DNA of 64,000 bases from Chlorobium sp. (GTDB taxonomy: Bacteria; Bacteroidota; Chlorobiia; Chlorobiales; Chlorobiaceae), in the NCBI GenBank assembly GCA_005843825.1, contig SZXX01000001.1, forward strand, positions 21,675 to 85,674, in the 5' to 3' direction. Position numbers and translations under genes: made by a program. The notes beneath the pieces were generated by a model. That model had not been told where the DNA came from. It searched no databases and saw only the letters and a list, made by a program, of their open reading frames with translations. Below, piece by piece: positions 22,269 to 31,573 of the stretch (within the stretch, counting starts at the first letter, position 1; each line of letters starts with the position of its first letter).

Positions 22269-22615
22269 AGTTTAATGTACGGCAATGCCGTAGATAATGC
22301 AAGGGGTAGTTCGAGGGAACCACGCCCGCGGTCAAAATATTGGAGCGGTTTTCCGGCAAAAACAATCTCAAGGCGTTCACCTGGCACATGCGACTGCGCC
22401 ATCGTTGCCTGTGGCTGTGCCGCCAGATAATGCTTGAGATGAAAACTGAATTGCGCATAACGGTACCCGTCCGGTTGTTCCTTCAGGTACTCTTCCCACA
22501 AGAGTTGTTTGGTGACCCCGAGCAATTTGAGTTGCTGGCCATAATACTGAAACCTTGGCTCTAACTGCTGAAAACGTTTATCAGTCGTTTGGCTGGATCG
22601 TGGAGAATAAACCAC
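22253..22615 (-). pseudogene. IS21-family IstA transposase fragment
   Basis: An internal fragment of about 90 residues matches IstA before the catalytic core. It runs through TKQLLWEEYLKEQPDGYRYA and FSFHLKHYL, then SHVPGERLEIVFAGKPLQYF. The expected continuation (integrase core with its DDE residues) is absent, because the frame drifts into unrelated sequence after FDRGRGS. The N-terminal HTH is also missing and no istB or terminal repeats are visible. It is a relic, so it cannot mobilise the island itself. Confidence 0.65.
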
Positions 22616-23421
22616 TGAGCTGAGCTCAGCGTCAGGTAGGGCGGAGTGCAGCGCTGTGTGATGAGCGGGTGCAGTTTGGTGCGGTTAGAGGCAACTGGGC
22701 TGAGTCTGCTGGACAGTATAGCACAGAGGCATGGAGCGTAGCGGACGAGCTGAGTTTGGAATGTTAGTTTTTATGGTTTTATCGCCATGCAAACTGAATC
22801 GATTTAAATAGTTAGGATAACAGGTGCAATGAGGAAGTAGTCAAAAGAATCAAGCGAATTAACATAAATAAAAGGAATTTGAAGAGCTTCTGACTGAGCT
22901 GAGAAGTGATTAGACTTTGCTGGCGAATTCAGGTGAAGGGGAAATGCTAACGGATTGATTAAGTGTATGGCTTAAAAAATACGCAATGTTCAAGGGTCGC
23001 AGGTCTATGTATGTAATTGCTTGGCCGAAAATATGACTTAAGAAATCGGGAAACATCGGATTGCGCGGTTGTTGATTCTTGAGGTTGACTAGTAGCGTGA
23101 CAGGCAGTCGTAAAGAAGTTATTGGTGATTATAAGATGTGGATTTTGATGATATTTTGCCAGACTGTATAATCTTAGCCATTTAAATGTACCGCATCTAA
23201 AGTGGATTTAGGATCTAATGCCCTATTAATAGCTAATCCGGCATTAAGATCGATATAGGTCGTTACTTTATTCGCACAAGCTAGCTTTTATAACTCAGCA
23301 TTTAATGAAGTAATTATTCTGTTAGTTATTTGATATAATAAGGAAAATTTTTGCCATTATTATAATGGGAGAATGTATATGTGGATCTATGTATTTCTAA
23401 ATTAAACTATACTTTATATGG
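22616..23421. other. Gene-free AT-rich stretch of the island
   Basis: About 800 bp with no credible open frame and no RNA gene recognised on either strand. The first 150 bases are G-rich like the terminase fragments; the rest is AT-rich like the acyltransferase gene downstream. It reads as accumulated debris at the junction of two pieces of different origin. Confidence 0.5.
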
Positions 23422-25456
23422 TTATAATTGTTTCAATACTAACTCCATTGCGTCATCTTTTGGGTGCATTCCATCATAAAAATCTTTAGAAGAACAACCC
23501 ACTTTACTTGGATCATATGATCCAATAATCTTTATGTTTTTTTTTCAATGCTATTTCTCTATATTGATTCTCAATATAGAGAAATATAGGCTTCTCTTGT
23601 TTGATTCGTTTGTATAGGTCGGGATGGTATGGAGAAAGGACTAAAATTATTTCATATTTACTTCTATAGTAATCAAGAAATTTTTCAAATAAATCCATAG
23701 ATTGTGGCGAAAACTTATATGAGGTCATCGAATAGTTTATTAAACCATTAAATCCTCTACGTATTTCATCTTGCGTTGTAGTCGAGTAGTTCGTGTTATA
23801 CATTCTACTTCCATCTTTACGAATAATATCCTTGTATTGAAGAGGGCTATTATTATTAACATATGTTTTTGAGATATTTATTTTTTCATAAACATTATAT
23901 ACAGTCTCAAAAAAACTATGGTCATTTATTGTATATAATTTAGTGGCAATATGTTTTGGTTGTTTAGATTGACTAAACCTTGAAACCGCATTTATATATT
24001 CTGGTTTAAGTGATAGCCATCTTGATTGACCAGAATTACTATTAAATAGCCAAGGGTCTGCACCAATGATTAGCTTTTTGGGGTGAAATTTATTAGTAGC
24101 TAAATCTATTATTGCAATATCGTCCTCAATAGAAGCCCCACTCACAGCAAAATTCAAACAATCATCTTTAAGATTATGTTTGCCGATTTGCATAATTCTA
24201 CTAGAACCAGCAAGAATTACATTTGGATTTTGTTTTTCAATTTCAATTCGAGACTTTACAAACAGTCTTTCATCCATATTACTTGAGATAACTCCAAGGT
24301 GATTCGATAACGCATATGCAAGTTTTTTTTCTGAATTAAACACTCCGTTACTTTCAAACAGATATGTTGAAAATAATCCGACTGATATAAATAACAAGCT
24401 GATAAATAAACTATATTTAAAGATTTTATGACGTGGAAATTGTTTCCTATTCTTAAAAGGTTGTTCAACATATTTCCACGTTATAAATGCGAACAATAAA
24501 GTTAATATTAGAATTAATCCTTTTATGATCAGACTTGGCTCTGAAATAGTTGCGTACCGAGTGAAGGATAGTAAAGGTTGATGCCAAAGATACGCACTGT
24601 AACTAATAAGACCAATTCCAACAAATAATTTCTTTCCCAACAACTTCCCGACCATTGTCGATGGCTTCCCAAATAGTATAATCAACGAAGCCCCAATGGT
24701 CGGTAAAATTGTATAGAGACTTGGAAATGGGGTGTTCTTTTTGAAGGTAAAAATAGAGACTAACACCATACATAAGCCAATAATACTTAATAATTGATGT
24801 AATGTCTTGCTGCCGCCAATCTGTTTTGTAAACAAAATTGCAGTGAATGCACCAATTGCAATTTCCCACCCTCTCGTAGGAAGAAGGAAAAATGTCATTA
24901 CAGGTTTATTATATGCGCCCCATTCACAAACAGCTAAACTAAATATTGCAATAATCGCGAGTATACCAAATAATCTTCGTTTGCCAAATCTCCAAAAAAT
25001 TAAAACAAATATAGGGAATAATACATAATACTGCTCTTCTACCGATAAACTCCAGGTGTGTATCAAGGGATTAAGTTCTACAGCATCTTCAAAATACCCT
25101 CCACCTCTCCAAAAAAGAATGTTTGATATGAATAGGCAAACCGCAATCAGACTCTTTGAAAAGTTATGTAAATCATTTGGTAATAATAATACCCACGCAA
25201 CTGGGATACACATTGACATTACAAAAAATAGTGCAGGAAGGATTCGTCGTGCTCGCCTCTCGTAAAAATTGATAAGAGAGAATGTCCCTGACTCTTTTTC
25301 AGAAAGGATATTATGTGTTATTAGATATCCACTGATGACGAAAAATACGTCAACTCCAACAAAACCCCCACCAAATAATTTAAAACCAGCGTGGTACAGC
25401 ATTACTGGAATAACAGCCAATGCTCGAAGACCATCTACTTCTCTCCTGTATTTCAT
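23422..25456 (-). pseudogene. O-antigen-type acyltransferase with C-terminal SGNH domain, frame broken at an A9 tract
   Basis: Membrane O-acyltransferase (acyltransferase 3/OafA family) fused to a periplasmic SGNH hydrolase-like domain; such proteins acetylate surface polysaccharides. The N-terminal MKYRREVDGLRALAVIPVML, GGGFVGVDVFFVISGYLIT and FYERRARRILPALFF motifs are intact, and about ten membrane helices follow to residue 380. The SGNH part begins at ANPNVILAGSSRIMQIG. The uninterrupted frame stops at 23513 (647 aa), right after an A9 run (23537-23545). With one A fewer the frame continues to TAA at 23422-23424 and gains KVGCSSKDFYDGMHPKDDA, which holds the D-x-x-H catalytic pair. It may be a pseudogene, a phase-variable gene, or rescued by slippage. 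Its AT-rich composition suggests transfer. Confidence 0.85.
23537..23545 (-). other. A9 homopolymer at the frame break of the acyltransferase gene
   Basis: Nine A residues on the coding strand, read as three Lys codons, exactly where the frame must shift by one base to reach the conserved SGNH catalytic end. Such tracts mutate by slipped-strand pairing and also support RNA polymerase slippage. A sequencing length error is the simple alternative. Confidence 0.7.
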
Positions 25457-25492
25457 TCGTTGAGTATTAGATTTTTGAGGGATTTTGGATGG

Positions 25493-25680
25493 TCAATTGC
25501 CGGTAAGGAATTTTAAAAGAAACAATTCCAACATATCCTTGATTTCAGCGGTCGTTCAGCCACCAAGAATAGCTATCCTTTTATCAAGTAATTCTGATTG
25601 ATTTAGCAGGTCACGACGTATAGCCTTTTTTTACGCAGCAGATAATGTGCGTCTAAAGGATAATTGATTGTAGTGACCAT
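25493..25680 (-). pseudogene. N-terminal fragment of an FkbH-like HAD protein
   Basis: Reading from ATG 25680 gives MVTTINYPLDAHYLLRKK. After a frameshift in an A-run at about 25627-25633 it continues AIRRDLLNQSELLDKRIAIL, then GG, a TGA stop where Ser is expected, then TTAEIKDMLELFLLK. The KRIAILGGSTTxEIKDMLELFLL block is the hallmark of FkbH-like (HAD-IIIC) proteins in polysaccharide and acyl-transfer pathways. Frameshift, stop and truncation mark it as dead. It lies 37 bases upstream of the acyltransferase start on the same strand, so the two may have arrived together. Confidence 0.6.
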
Positions 25681-25869
25681 AATTTGTAAACAGTTAATCT
25701 GCTGACTTGCAAAAGTCTTTTCTCGTAATAAGATAGTGATTTTGTAATTTTTGGCAAATCCTATCCGTTCACCTTTGCTCGCCATTTTTAGTTATAAATC
25801 CACCAAAGGCGGGGTATCTTTAGTAGGTATTATTATCTATTAATTGATGCGTTGAACAAAGGGGTTACG

Positions 25870-26103
25870 ATGAGATTCAGGATTAATAAGCGGAGGATGC
25901 TGCCGCATCAGGTGGCGTTTTGGGAGTTGCCGAATTTTGTGAAGTTGCTGGTTGGCGGGTATGGGTATGGGTTTGGGTTTGGGAAGACGCATATCGGGGC
26001 GCTCGGGTCGATTTATGACAGTTTTGTGAATGCTCCGGCTCCGCATTTGTATGTGTCGCCTTCATATAAGCAGGTGCGCAAAACGGTGCATTGGAGGGTG
26101 TGA
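25870..26103 (+). pseudogene. N-terminal fragment of a phage terminase large subunit
   Basis: A 77-codon frame from ATG 25870 reads MLPHQVAFWELPNFVKLLVGG and, after the ATP-binding loop, KTHIGALGSIYDSFVNAPAP and HLYVSPSYKQVRKT, which is a TerL N terminus. The P-loop is distorted to GGYGYGFGFGKT by a tandem run of GGGTAT and GGGTTT units (25957-25983), where GGYGxGKT is expected. The frame then stops and the nuclease domain is absent. Between 26104 and 26339 nothing else is recognisable. Confidence 0.7.
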
Positions 26104-26339
26104 ATTTGGGCTGGGGAAGCTTTAAAGGAACGAATCAATGAATAAATGCTGTTTAAAGAATAACTCTATACTTGCTCTCTGTAATCCTGATTGCATTGAT
26201 TTTTTACTTGTTAGGCAGATAACGTGGTGTGGTTTAGAATTGTAAATTTCCTGTAAATTATCGCCGGAAAGCGAAGTTGAGAATAGCATCTAACCTATTA
26301 TTATGTATAATATTATCGGGATATAATTATCAATTTTGT

Positions 26340-26891
26340 ATGAAACAGCTTAATATACTCCTGCTTGTCTTTGCAACTCTTCTGTTATTTTCTGCCGCTC
26401 CTGCGGAAAACATCAAGACACCCAAAAAAATGGAACAGCAAAAGCCTTCCAATCCATATTATTCCCGCACTGATAACGCGAAACTCAACCTGCCGGATGC
26501 AGTGTGGAAAAAAATACTCTCCCCTGAGGTCTACGCAGTAGCCCGTAAAAAACAAACCGAGTCAGCGTTTACCGGCAAGTTCTGGGACTATACCGGTAAG
26601 GGGACCTACTACTGTGCGGCATGTGGAAACGCCCTGTTTCGCTCCGATGCCAAATTTGCCTCAACCTGCGGCTGGCCGAGTTTTTTTGAAGAGGTGCGAA
26701 AAGGAAGTGTAACCTATATCCCGGACCATTCATACGGCATGGTAAGGACTGAGGCCCTCTGCGGAAGGTGCGGTGCTCATCTTGGCCATCTTTTTGACGA
26801 CGGCCCTCCCCCAACCGGAAAGCGTTTTTGCATGAACTCCGTTGTGCTGGATTTCGTCCCAGACAAGCAGGGAGCCAAAACAGCCAAATAG
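26340..26891 (+). CDS. msrB: Peptide methionine-R-sulfoxide reductase, exported
   Basis: MsrB reduces methionine-R-sulfoxide in oxidised proteins. The chosen start (ATG 26340) gives a signal peptide (LNILLLVFATLLLFSAAPA) and a likely periplasmic protein. The core contains YYCAACGNALFRSDAKF and CGRCGAHLGHLFDDGP, the two CxxC zinc pairs. TCGWPSFFE carries the resolving Cys, and KRFCMNSVVLDF the catalytic Cys. It ends three bases before the stop of the convergent emrB-like gene, so the two messages must overlap. Confidence 0.93.
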   Translation: MKQLNILLLVFATLLLFSAAPAENIKTPKKMEQQKPSNPYYSRTDNAKLNLPDAVWKKILSPEVYAVARKKQTESAFTGKFWDYTGKGTYYCAACGNALFRSDAKFASTCGWPSFFEEVRKGSVTYIPDHSYGMVRTEALCGRCGAHLGHLFDDGPPPTGKRFCMNSVVLDFVPDKQGAKTAK

Positions 26892-26894
26892 GGT

Positions 26895-28514
26895 TCAGTG
26901 TGCCGACGAAAGATCGACCTTTTCCCCTTTTGGTATCCTGATCAGGAGGAGCAGAGGCAGAGCAAGTGCAAAAAGGAGCGCAATAAGAGAAAATGCGTCC
27001 ATGTAAGCCAGATGGTGGCTTTGAACGGTGACGGTTCCCTCCAGCGCTTTTATGCCTGCGAGCTCAGCTTCATGCGGTGACATGCCTGCTTTCATAGTGG
27101 CAAGCTGCTGTACACTCTCAAGCCTTGTGACCGCAGCGGGATCATAGGGTGAAAGGTGGCTGAGAAGCTCCACCCTGTGAGCAGCAACCCGCCTTGCGAT
27201 ATAGGTATTGGTAATCGCAATGCCGAACGAACCGCCAAGCTGGCGCACCATGTTATTGAGCCCGGTTGCCTGTCCGATATCTTTGCCGTGCAGCCCTGCA
27301 ACAGCGAGCATGGTGACGGGAATGAAAATAAACCCGAGTCCGAAACCGCGTAACAGGAGTATCCAGAAAAAGTTATCCGCTCCTGACTGCATGGTTTGCT
27401 GACCGAGTTCCCAGCAGAACACTGTAAAGGAGACCATACCGACAGCCATCACTTTTTTCGGAGAGATACCCCGTTGCAACGCAATGCCGAGCGGAAGCGA
27501 GATTATTCCAGTGACAATTGTGCTTGGAAAAAGCACCAGTCCTGTCAGCAGTGCGGTAAAGCCGAGCAGCCGTTGCACAAAGACAGGAAAGATAAAGAGA
27601 GAGCCATAGAGGCCATAACCAACGATAAAGGTAAGTACAGCCCCAATTGCCAGGTTTTTGCTTCGGGCCAGCACTCGCAGGTCAACAGCGGGTTCTTCGG
27701 TGTGCAGTTCCCACCAGACAAAAGCCAGAAGTGAAACAGCGGCGATGAGGGTAAACCAGGTAATATAGGGTGTTTCAAACCAGTCTTTCGCCTCTCCCCG
27801 TTCAAGAATGAACTGCAGTGAGCCGATGCCGACAGCAAGAAGCCCGATACCTGCCCAGTCAATTTTAGAGACCGTGTGCTGGACTTTTGGCTCTCTGAGA
27901 AAAGTGAATGCAGACCATGCAGCAAGAAGCCCGACCGGGATGTTGACGAAAAAGCACCACTCCCAGGCAAAATAGTCTACAAGAAAGCCTCCAAGCAGCG
28001 GACCTATGGTAGGACCGAGCACAAGTCCCATGGAAAAGATGCCGGTCGCCTTGCCGCGTTCTTCTGGTCGGTATGTTTCGTAAAGGATAGCCTGTGATGT
28101 TGGTAAGAGAGCACCTCCGCCGAGGCCCTGCAGGAAGCGGAAAATCACCAGGGCCCATATATTCGGGGCCATGCCGCACAGCAGAGAAGCAAAGGTAAAA
28201 AGCAGAATCGAACCAATGTAGTAGTTTCGTCGTCCAAGCAGGTTTCCGAGAAAGCCGGAAAGGGGAATCACAATAACATTGGCAATGGCATAACTGGTGA
28301 TGACCCATGCGGCATCATCGATACTCGCACCAAGGTTTCCGCTGATCTGGGTGAGCGCAACATTGACAATGGTCGTGTCGATCAGTTCAAGCATGGCCGA
28401 CACGATCACCGTCAAGGTGATGATTATTTTTCTGAATCCAGTGTCATATATCTGGGCTGGATTCGGCAGCATTGCCGCTACCGATACCCCACTCTGTTGT
28501 TCAACTCTTGCCAT
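26895..28514 (-). CDS. DHA2 (EmrB/QacA) family drug efflux transporter
   Basis: Inner-membrane drug:proton antiporter of 539 aa with about 14 helices. N-terminal LELIDTTIVNVALTQISGNLG is the DHA2 motif D1. SGFLGNLLGRRNYY is motif A. FLQGLGGGALLPTSQAI and GIFSMGLVLGPTIGPLLGGF (motif C, antiporter) follow. It is the last gene of a tolC-usp-emrA-emrB operon and works with the two upstream gene products as a tripartite pump. Substrates cannot be read from sequence. Confidence 0.93.
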   Translation of the reverse strand: MARVEQQSGVSVAAMLPNPAQIYDTGFRKIIITLTVIVSAMLELIDTTIVNVALTQISGNLGASIDDAAWVITSYAIANVIVIPLSGFLGNLLGRRNYYIGSILLFTFASLLCGMAPNIWALVIFRFLQGLGGGALLPTSQAILYETYRPEERGKATGIFSMGLVLGPTIGPLLGGFLVDYFAWEWCFFVNIPVGLLAAWSAFTFLREPKVQHTVSKIDWAGIGLLAVGIGSLQFILERGEAKDWFETPYITWFTLIAAVSLLAFVWWELHTEEPAVDLRVLARSKNLAIGAVLTFIVGYGLYGSLFIFPVFVQRLLGFTALLTGLVLFPSTIVTGIISLPLGIALQRGISPKKVMAVGMVSFTVFCWELGQQTMQSGADNFFWILLLRGFGLGFIFIPVTMLAVAGLHGKDIGQATGLNNMVRQLGGSFGIAITNTYIARRVAAHRVELLSHLSPYDPAAVTRLESVQQLATMKAGMSPHEAELAGIKALEGTVTVQSHHLAYMDAFSLIALLFALALPLLLLIRIPKGEKVDLSSAH

Positions 28515-28578
28515 TCGTTACTTATGTTACCCTGTATGGTCCTTTTGTATTGACGATCGCGTCTCTCCCTCAACTATC

Positions 28579-29619
28579 TTATTTCACCTTGACGTCCACA
28601 ACCACGTTCATGCCTGCGGCAAGCTGATGATCCTTGTCAGGCTTTTCCGTAAAGACGATTTTGACCGGCACCCGCTGCGTGACCTTTATGAAGTTGCCGC
28701 TTGCATTGTCGGGTGGAAGCAGTGTGAATTTTGCGCCGGTACCCGACGATATGGACTCCACCTTTCCTTTGAACTCTTTATCAGGGAATGCATCAACCTT
28801 TATGGTCACTGGCAGTCCCGGATGTAATTTTTCAAGCTGGGTCTCCTTGAAATTCGCTACAATCCAAAGCTCCCTGCTTCCGACAATTCCTATGAGCTGC
28901 TGGCCGGGAGAGACATATTGTCCGGGTTGTACATTTTTCCTGGAAACCTGACCGTTGGCCGGAGCCGTAATTGTCGTGTACGACAACTGCAGCTCAGCCT
29001 GACGAAGTTCAGCCTCACGTTTTTTTACCTCTGCCTGTTGCAGCGGAATCTGGGCAAGGGCCGCCTGATACTGGTTTCCTGCTGCAGAAGATTGTGCTGC
29101 AGCAGCCTGAGATCCAGCTTTGACTCCATCAAACTCTGCCTGTGAAATAACGTCCTGATTCCTGAGATTTTCACCTCGGCGAAGATCGGCCTGCTGTTTT
29201 CTGCTGGTGGCAGCCGCAGCGTTTGCTGATGCACTTGATGCATTTGCCTGGTCAGCCGTTGCCTTAACCCCTGCCCTGGCGCTTTCCAGAGCTGCGGCAG
29301 CAATGTCACGACGCACTTCATAGTCAGCAGCTTCAAGCCGGATAAGAGGATCACCCGCATGGACCTGCTGGTTATCGTTTGCCAGCACCTCCTGTACTTT
29401 TCCGGGAATTCGTGAAATGACAGGGTAGACATCCCCCTCAATCTGGGCGTTGTCTGTTTCAACGTACTGGAAAGAGTGGTAGAGGCTCATACCTCCCCAG
29501 ATAAGTCCGGCAGTAATAACAACACCAGCAATAATGATGCGCAGCGGGTTCGATGCCTTTACAGGGTCTGTGCCCGGGGACGGGTTTCCAGGGATTGTCT
29601 TTGAATCAGTTTTTTCCAT
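28579..29619 (-). CDS. HlyD/EmrA-family periplasmic adaptor
   Basis: Membrane-fusion protein linking the EmrB-like pump to the TolC-like channel. A single N-terminal helix (IIAGVVITAGLIWGGMSLY) anchors it. YVETDNAQIEGDVYPVISRI is the classic EmrA start of the barrel-lipoyl region. A long Ala-rich alpha-hairpin spans about residues 90-200, followed by the second lipoyl half (TTITAPANGQVSRKNVQPGQ) and a beta-barrel. The length of 346 aa is normal. It lies 64 bp upstream of the emrB-like gene. Confidence 0.93.
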   Translation of the reverse strand: MEKTDSKTIPGNPSPGTDPVKASNPLRIIIAGVVITAGLIWGGMSLYHSFQYVETDNAQIEGDVYPVISRIPGKVQEVLANDNQQVHAGDPLIRLEAADYEVRRDIAAAALESARAGVKATADQANASSASANAAAATSRKQQADLRRGENLRNQDVISQAEFDGVKAGSQAAAAQSSAAGNQYQAALAQIPLQQAEVKKREAELRQAELQLSYTTITAPANGQVSRKNVQPGQYVSPGQQLIGIVGSRELWIVANFKETQLEKLHPGLPVTIKVDAFPDKEFKGKVESISSGTGAKFTLLPPDNASGNFIKVTQRVPVKIVFTEKPDKDHQLAAGMNVVVDVKVK

Positions 29620-29653
29620 GTTATTGCTTGTTGTTGTCGTGAAGAGTATCGTT

Positions 29654-30088
29654 CTAAAGCTTTTCCTGAACTGCTTTCAGGTTGTTGTTCGGTATTTTAA
29701 GAATCACAACGGGGCATGTTGCCTGCCGCATGACTGTTTCTGCAGTGCTTCCAACCAGAAGCCTTCCTATGGCAGTGGTCCCGTGCGAACCCAGGAGAAT
29801 CATATCCGCGTTATGTTCTTTTGCATAAACGAGAATTTCGGCAGCAGGATCGCCATATTCAACACTAAAAATGTTGTCAGCTTTTCGTTGAGAAAGCATG
29901 TCGCTGTATCTCGAAAATTCATGTAAGTGCTTTCTCAGCAGGAGATCATGATTATTGTCTGCCGGCGCCACATAGAGAAGTGTGAGTTCTACATCTCCAG
30001 AATATATCGCGGCTGCATAACGCACCACAGAATCCGCAGCGGAGGAAAAATCAACAGCGCAGATTATTTTTTTCAGCGAAGTCGTCAT
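29654..30088 (-). CDS. Universal stress protein (UspA family)
   Basis: A 144-aa Usp-domain protein: KIICAVDFSSAADSVVRYAA at the start, and the ATP-binding type signature ILLGSHGTTAIGRLLVGSTAETVMR near the C terminus. The G-2x-G-9x-G-S/T pattern suggests that it binds ATP. ATG 30088 lies two bases past the tolC-like stop, so it is translationally coupled within the efflux operon. A Usp inside a tripartite-pump operon hints that pump expression is tied to stress or energy state (inference). Confidence 0.9.
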   Translation of the reverse strand: MTTSLKKIICAVDFSSAADSVVRYAAAIYSGDVELTLLYVAPADNNHDLLLRKHLHEFSRYSDMLSQRKADNIFSVEYGDPAAEILVYAKEHNADMILLGSHGTTAIGRLLVGSTAETVMRQATCPVVILKIPNNNLKAVQEKL

Positions 30089-30089
30089 G

Positions 30090-31403
30090 TTACCAGAAAA
30101 TCTCCCCGGTTGCACGTTTCAGCGTATAGTTGTTTATCACATAGGCATAGTTTGCCTGCAGTCTTGCAAGTTCTGCCTGGGAAAGTGATGCTTCGGTGTT
30201 AAGCAGGTCAAGCGCTGTCGCCATGCCGTTTTCATACCTTGCTCTCGCATGTTCGGCTGCAAGTTTTGCCTGTTGCACCTGTACTTCCGTCGTAGTTATT
30301 TTTTCCGATGCGGTTTCGAGGGCATGGGTTGTCTCTTCGACATCTGATTTGACCTGCTGCTGGGTATCAAACTTTCTGTTCGCAGCGGCATGCACGAGGG
30401 CAGTTGCCTCCTGACGTTCAGCACTTGTTTTGAATCCGCTGAAGAGAGGTACTTCCAGATGCAGACTGCCTGCAAAATTTTCCCTGATTTCGTTAATGTC
30501 GGGCATGAGGCCATTGGTGACTCCGTAGGAAGCGCTGCCTGATACTACAGGAAGTCCGTCTTTCATGGCGATGGAGCGTCGCTGCTCTGCGGCATGTTCA
30601 TGTTCGCTGGCAAGCTGCATCTCAAGGCGCTGCTCCAGGGCGTGCTTGACAAGTCCGGTATTTTCATGAGCAGCCGGAGTGACAGCAAACGACCCCTGAA
30701 TATTGAGCGGTAAATCGTCTGCCATGCCTGTCAGGCGTCGCAAAGTCAGTTCCTGTCGGAGCAGCTCATGCTTTAAATCGAGCATTTTGCTCCTGGCTGC
30801 TGCAATTCGCACTTCAGTGGAAAGAACATCAAATCTGGTCGCAGCCCCTGTCTTGTATCGTTTTGTTGTGAAGTCGAGAGCCTTGCTGAGTGCCGCAATC
30901 TCTTTCTGTTCTACGGTTATGCTTTCCCTTATAAACAGAATGCCGTAAAAGAGCTGCACTGCCTGAAAAGAGAGCTCTCTTCGGGATAGTTCAAGGTTAT
31001 GTTCGGCTGTTTTTTTCCCTGTCTTCGCCAGATCGACCGTAGAACCTCTTTTACCGAAGTCAAACAGGGTTGCCTTGGCGGTGACTTTTGCTTCATAGTT
31101 GTCGTTAGGCATAAATTTCATCAGGCCAAGACCCGGTAGACTAAATTCCGATACTGGGTCAAGATAGGTGTACCCCGCGCTGGCCGAGATGTGTGGAAAA
31201 TATGCGCTTCTGCTCTGTGTAATCCGGGCATCGGCCGCACTTACATCGTCGGCAGCAGCCTTCAGTGCAGGATTGTTTTCACGGACCATGCGTATCGTTT
31301 TTTCAATGGTCAGGGGCTCTTCAGCACCCATTGCCGGTAAAGGGCAGTAAAGCATCAGCGCAGTTGCTGCGAATCTAACAGTACAGGTCAAAATTCTATT
31401 CAT
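30090..31403 (-). CDS. TolC family outer-membrane efflux channel
   Basis: Outer-membrane channel of 437 aa, first gene of the efflux operon. A signal peptide (AATALMLYCPLPAMGAEE) precedes the first OEP repeat, with ENNPALKAAADDVSAADAR and SRSAYFPHISASAGYTYLDP. The second repeat is seen in EQRLEMQLASEHEHAAEQR and VPLFSGFKTSAERQEA, and the C-terminal LLNTEASLSQAELARLQANY is typical. The leader region carries a sigma-54 type promoter about 80 bases upstream. Confidence 0.92.
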   Translation of the reverse strand: MNRILTCTVRFAATALMLYCPLPAMGAEEPLTIEKTIRMVRENNPALKAAADDVSAADARITQSRSAYFPHISASAGYTYLDPVSEFSLPGLGLMKFMPNDNYEAKVTAKATLFDFGKRGSTVDLAKTGKKTAEHNLELSRRELSFQAVQLFYGILFIRESITVEQKEIAALSKALDFTTKRYKTGAATRFDVLSTEVRIAAARSKMLDLKHELLRQELTLRRLTGMADDLPLNIQGSFAVTPAAHENTGLVKHALEQRLEMQLASEHEHAAEQRRSIAMKDGLPVVSGSASYGVTNGLMPDINEIRENFAGSLHLEVPLFSGFKTSAERQEATALVHAAANRKFDTQQQVKSDVEETTHALETASEKITTTEVQVQQAKLAAEHARARYENGMATALDLLNTEASLSQAELARLQANYAYVINNYTLKRATGEIFW

Positions 31404-31483
31404 AAGAGCGCGATGATTTGTTCCGTTATTGTTCTTAATACATCGGGAAACTTCTGCTTGAACATGTCATGAGCTCTATAAAT

Positions 31484-31499
31484 TGCAATTTGCATGCCA
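31484..31499 (-). promoter_or_regulatory. Sigma-54 (-24/-12) promoter of the efflux operon
   Basis: Minus-strand TGGCATGCAAATTGCA fits the TGGCAC-N5-TTGCW consensus at all but one position, with GG and GC separated by exactly 10 bases. Transcription would start near 31472, about 70 bases before the tolC-like ATG at 31403. An AAA+ enhancer-binding activator is encoded divergently 148 bp away, which strongly supports the call. Confidence 0.85.
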
Positions 31500-31573
31500 G
31501 ACAGCGAAGGGGGATAAGAACAGCTGCAGCCCTTGCTGTATCAGGGGGTTAATTTTCACGATACATTCAGCTG

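Noticed and set aside
25681..25785. Extension of the FkbH-like remnant upstream to ATG 25785
   Set aside because: The added residues (MASKGERIGFAKNYK) do not fit FkbH-like proteins; the family-like sequence begins at ATG 25680.
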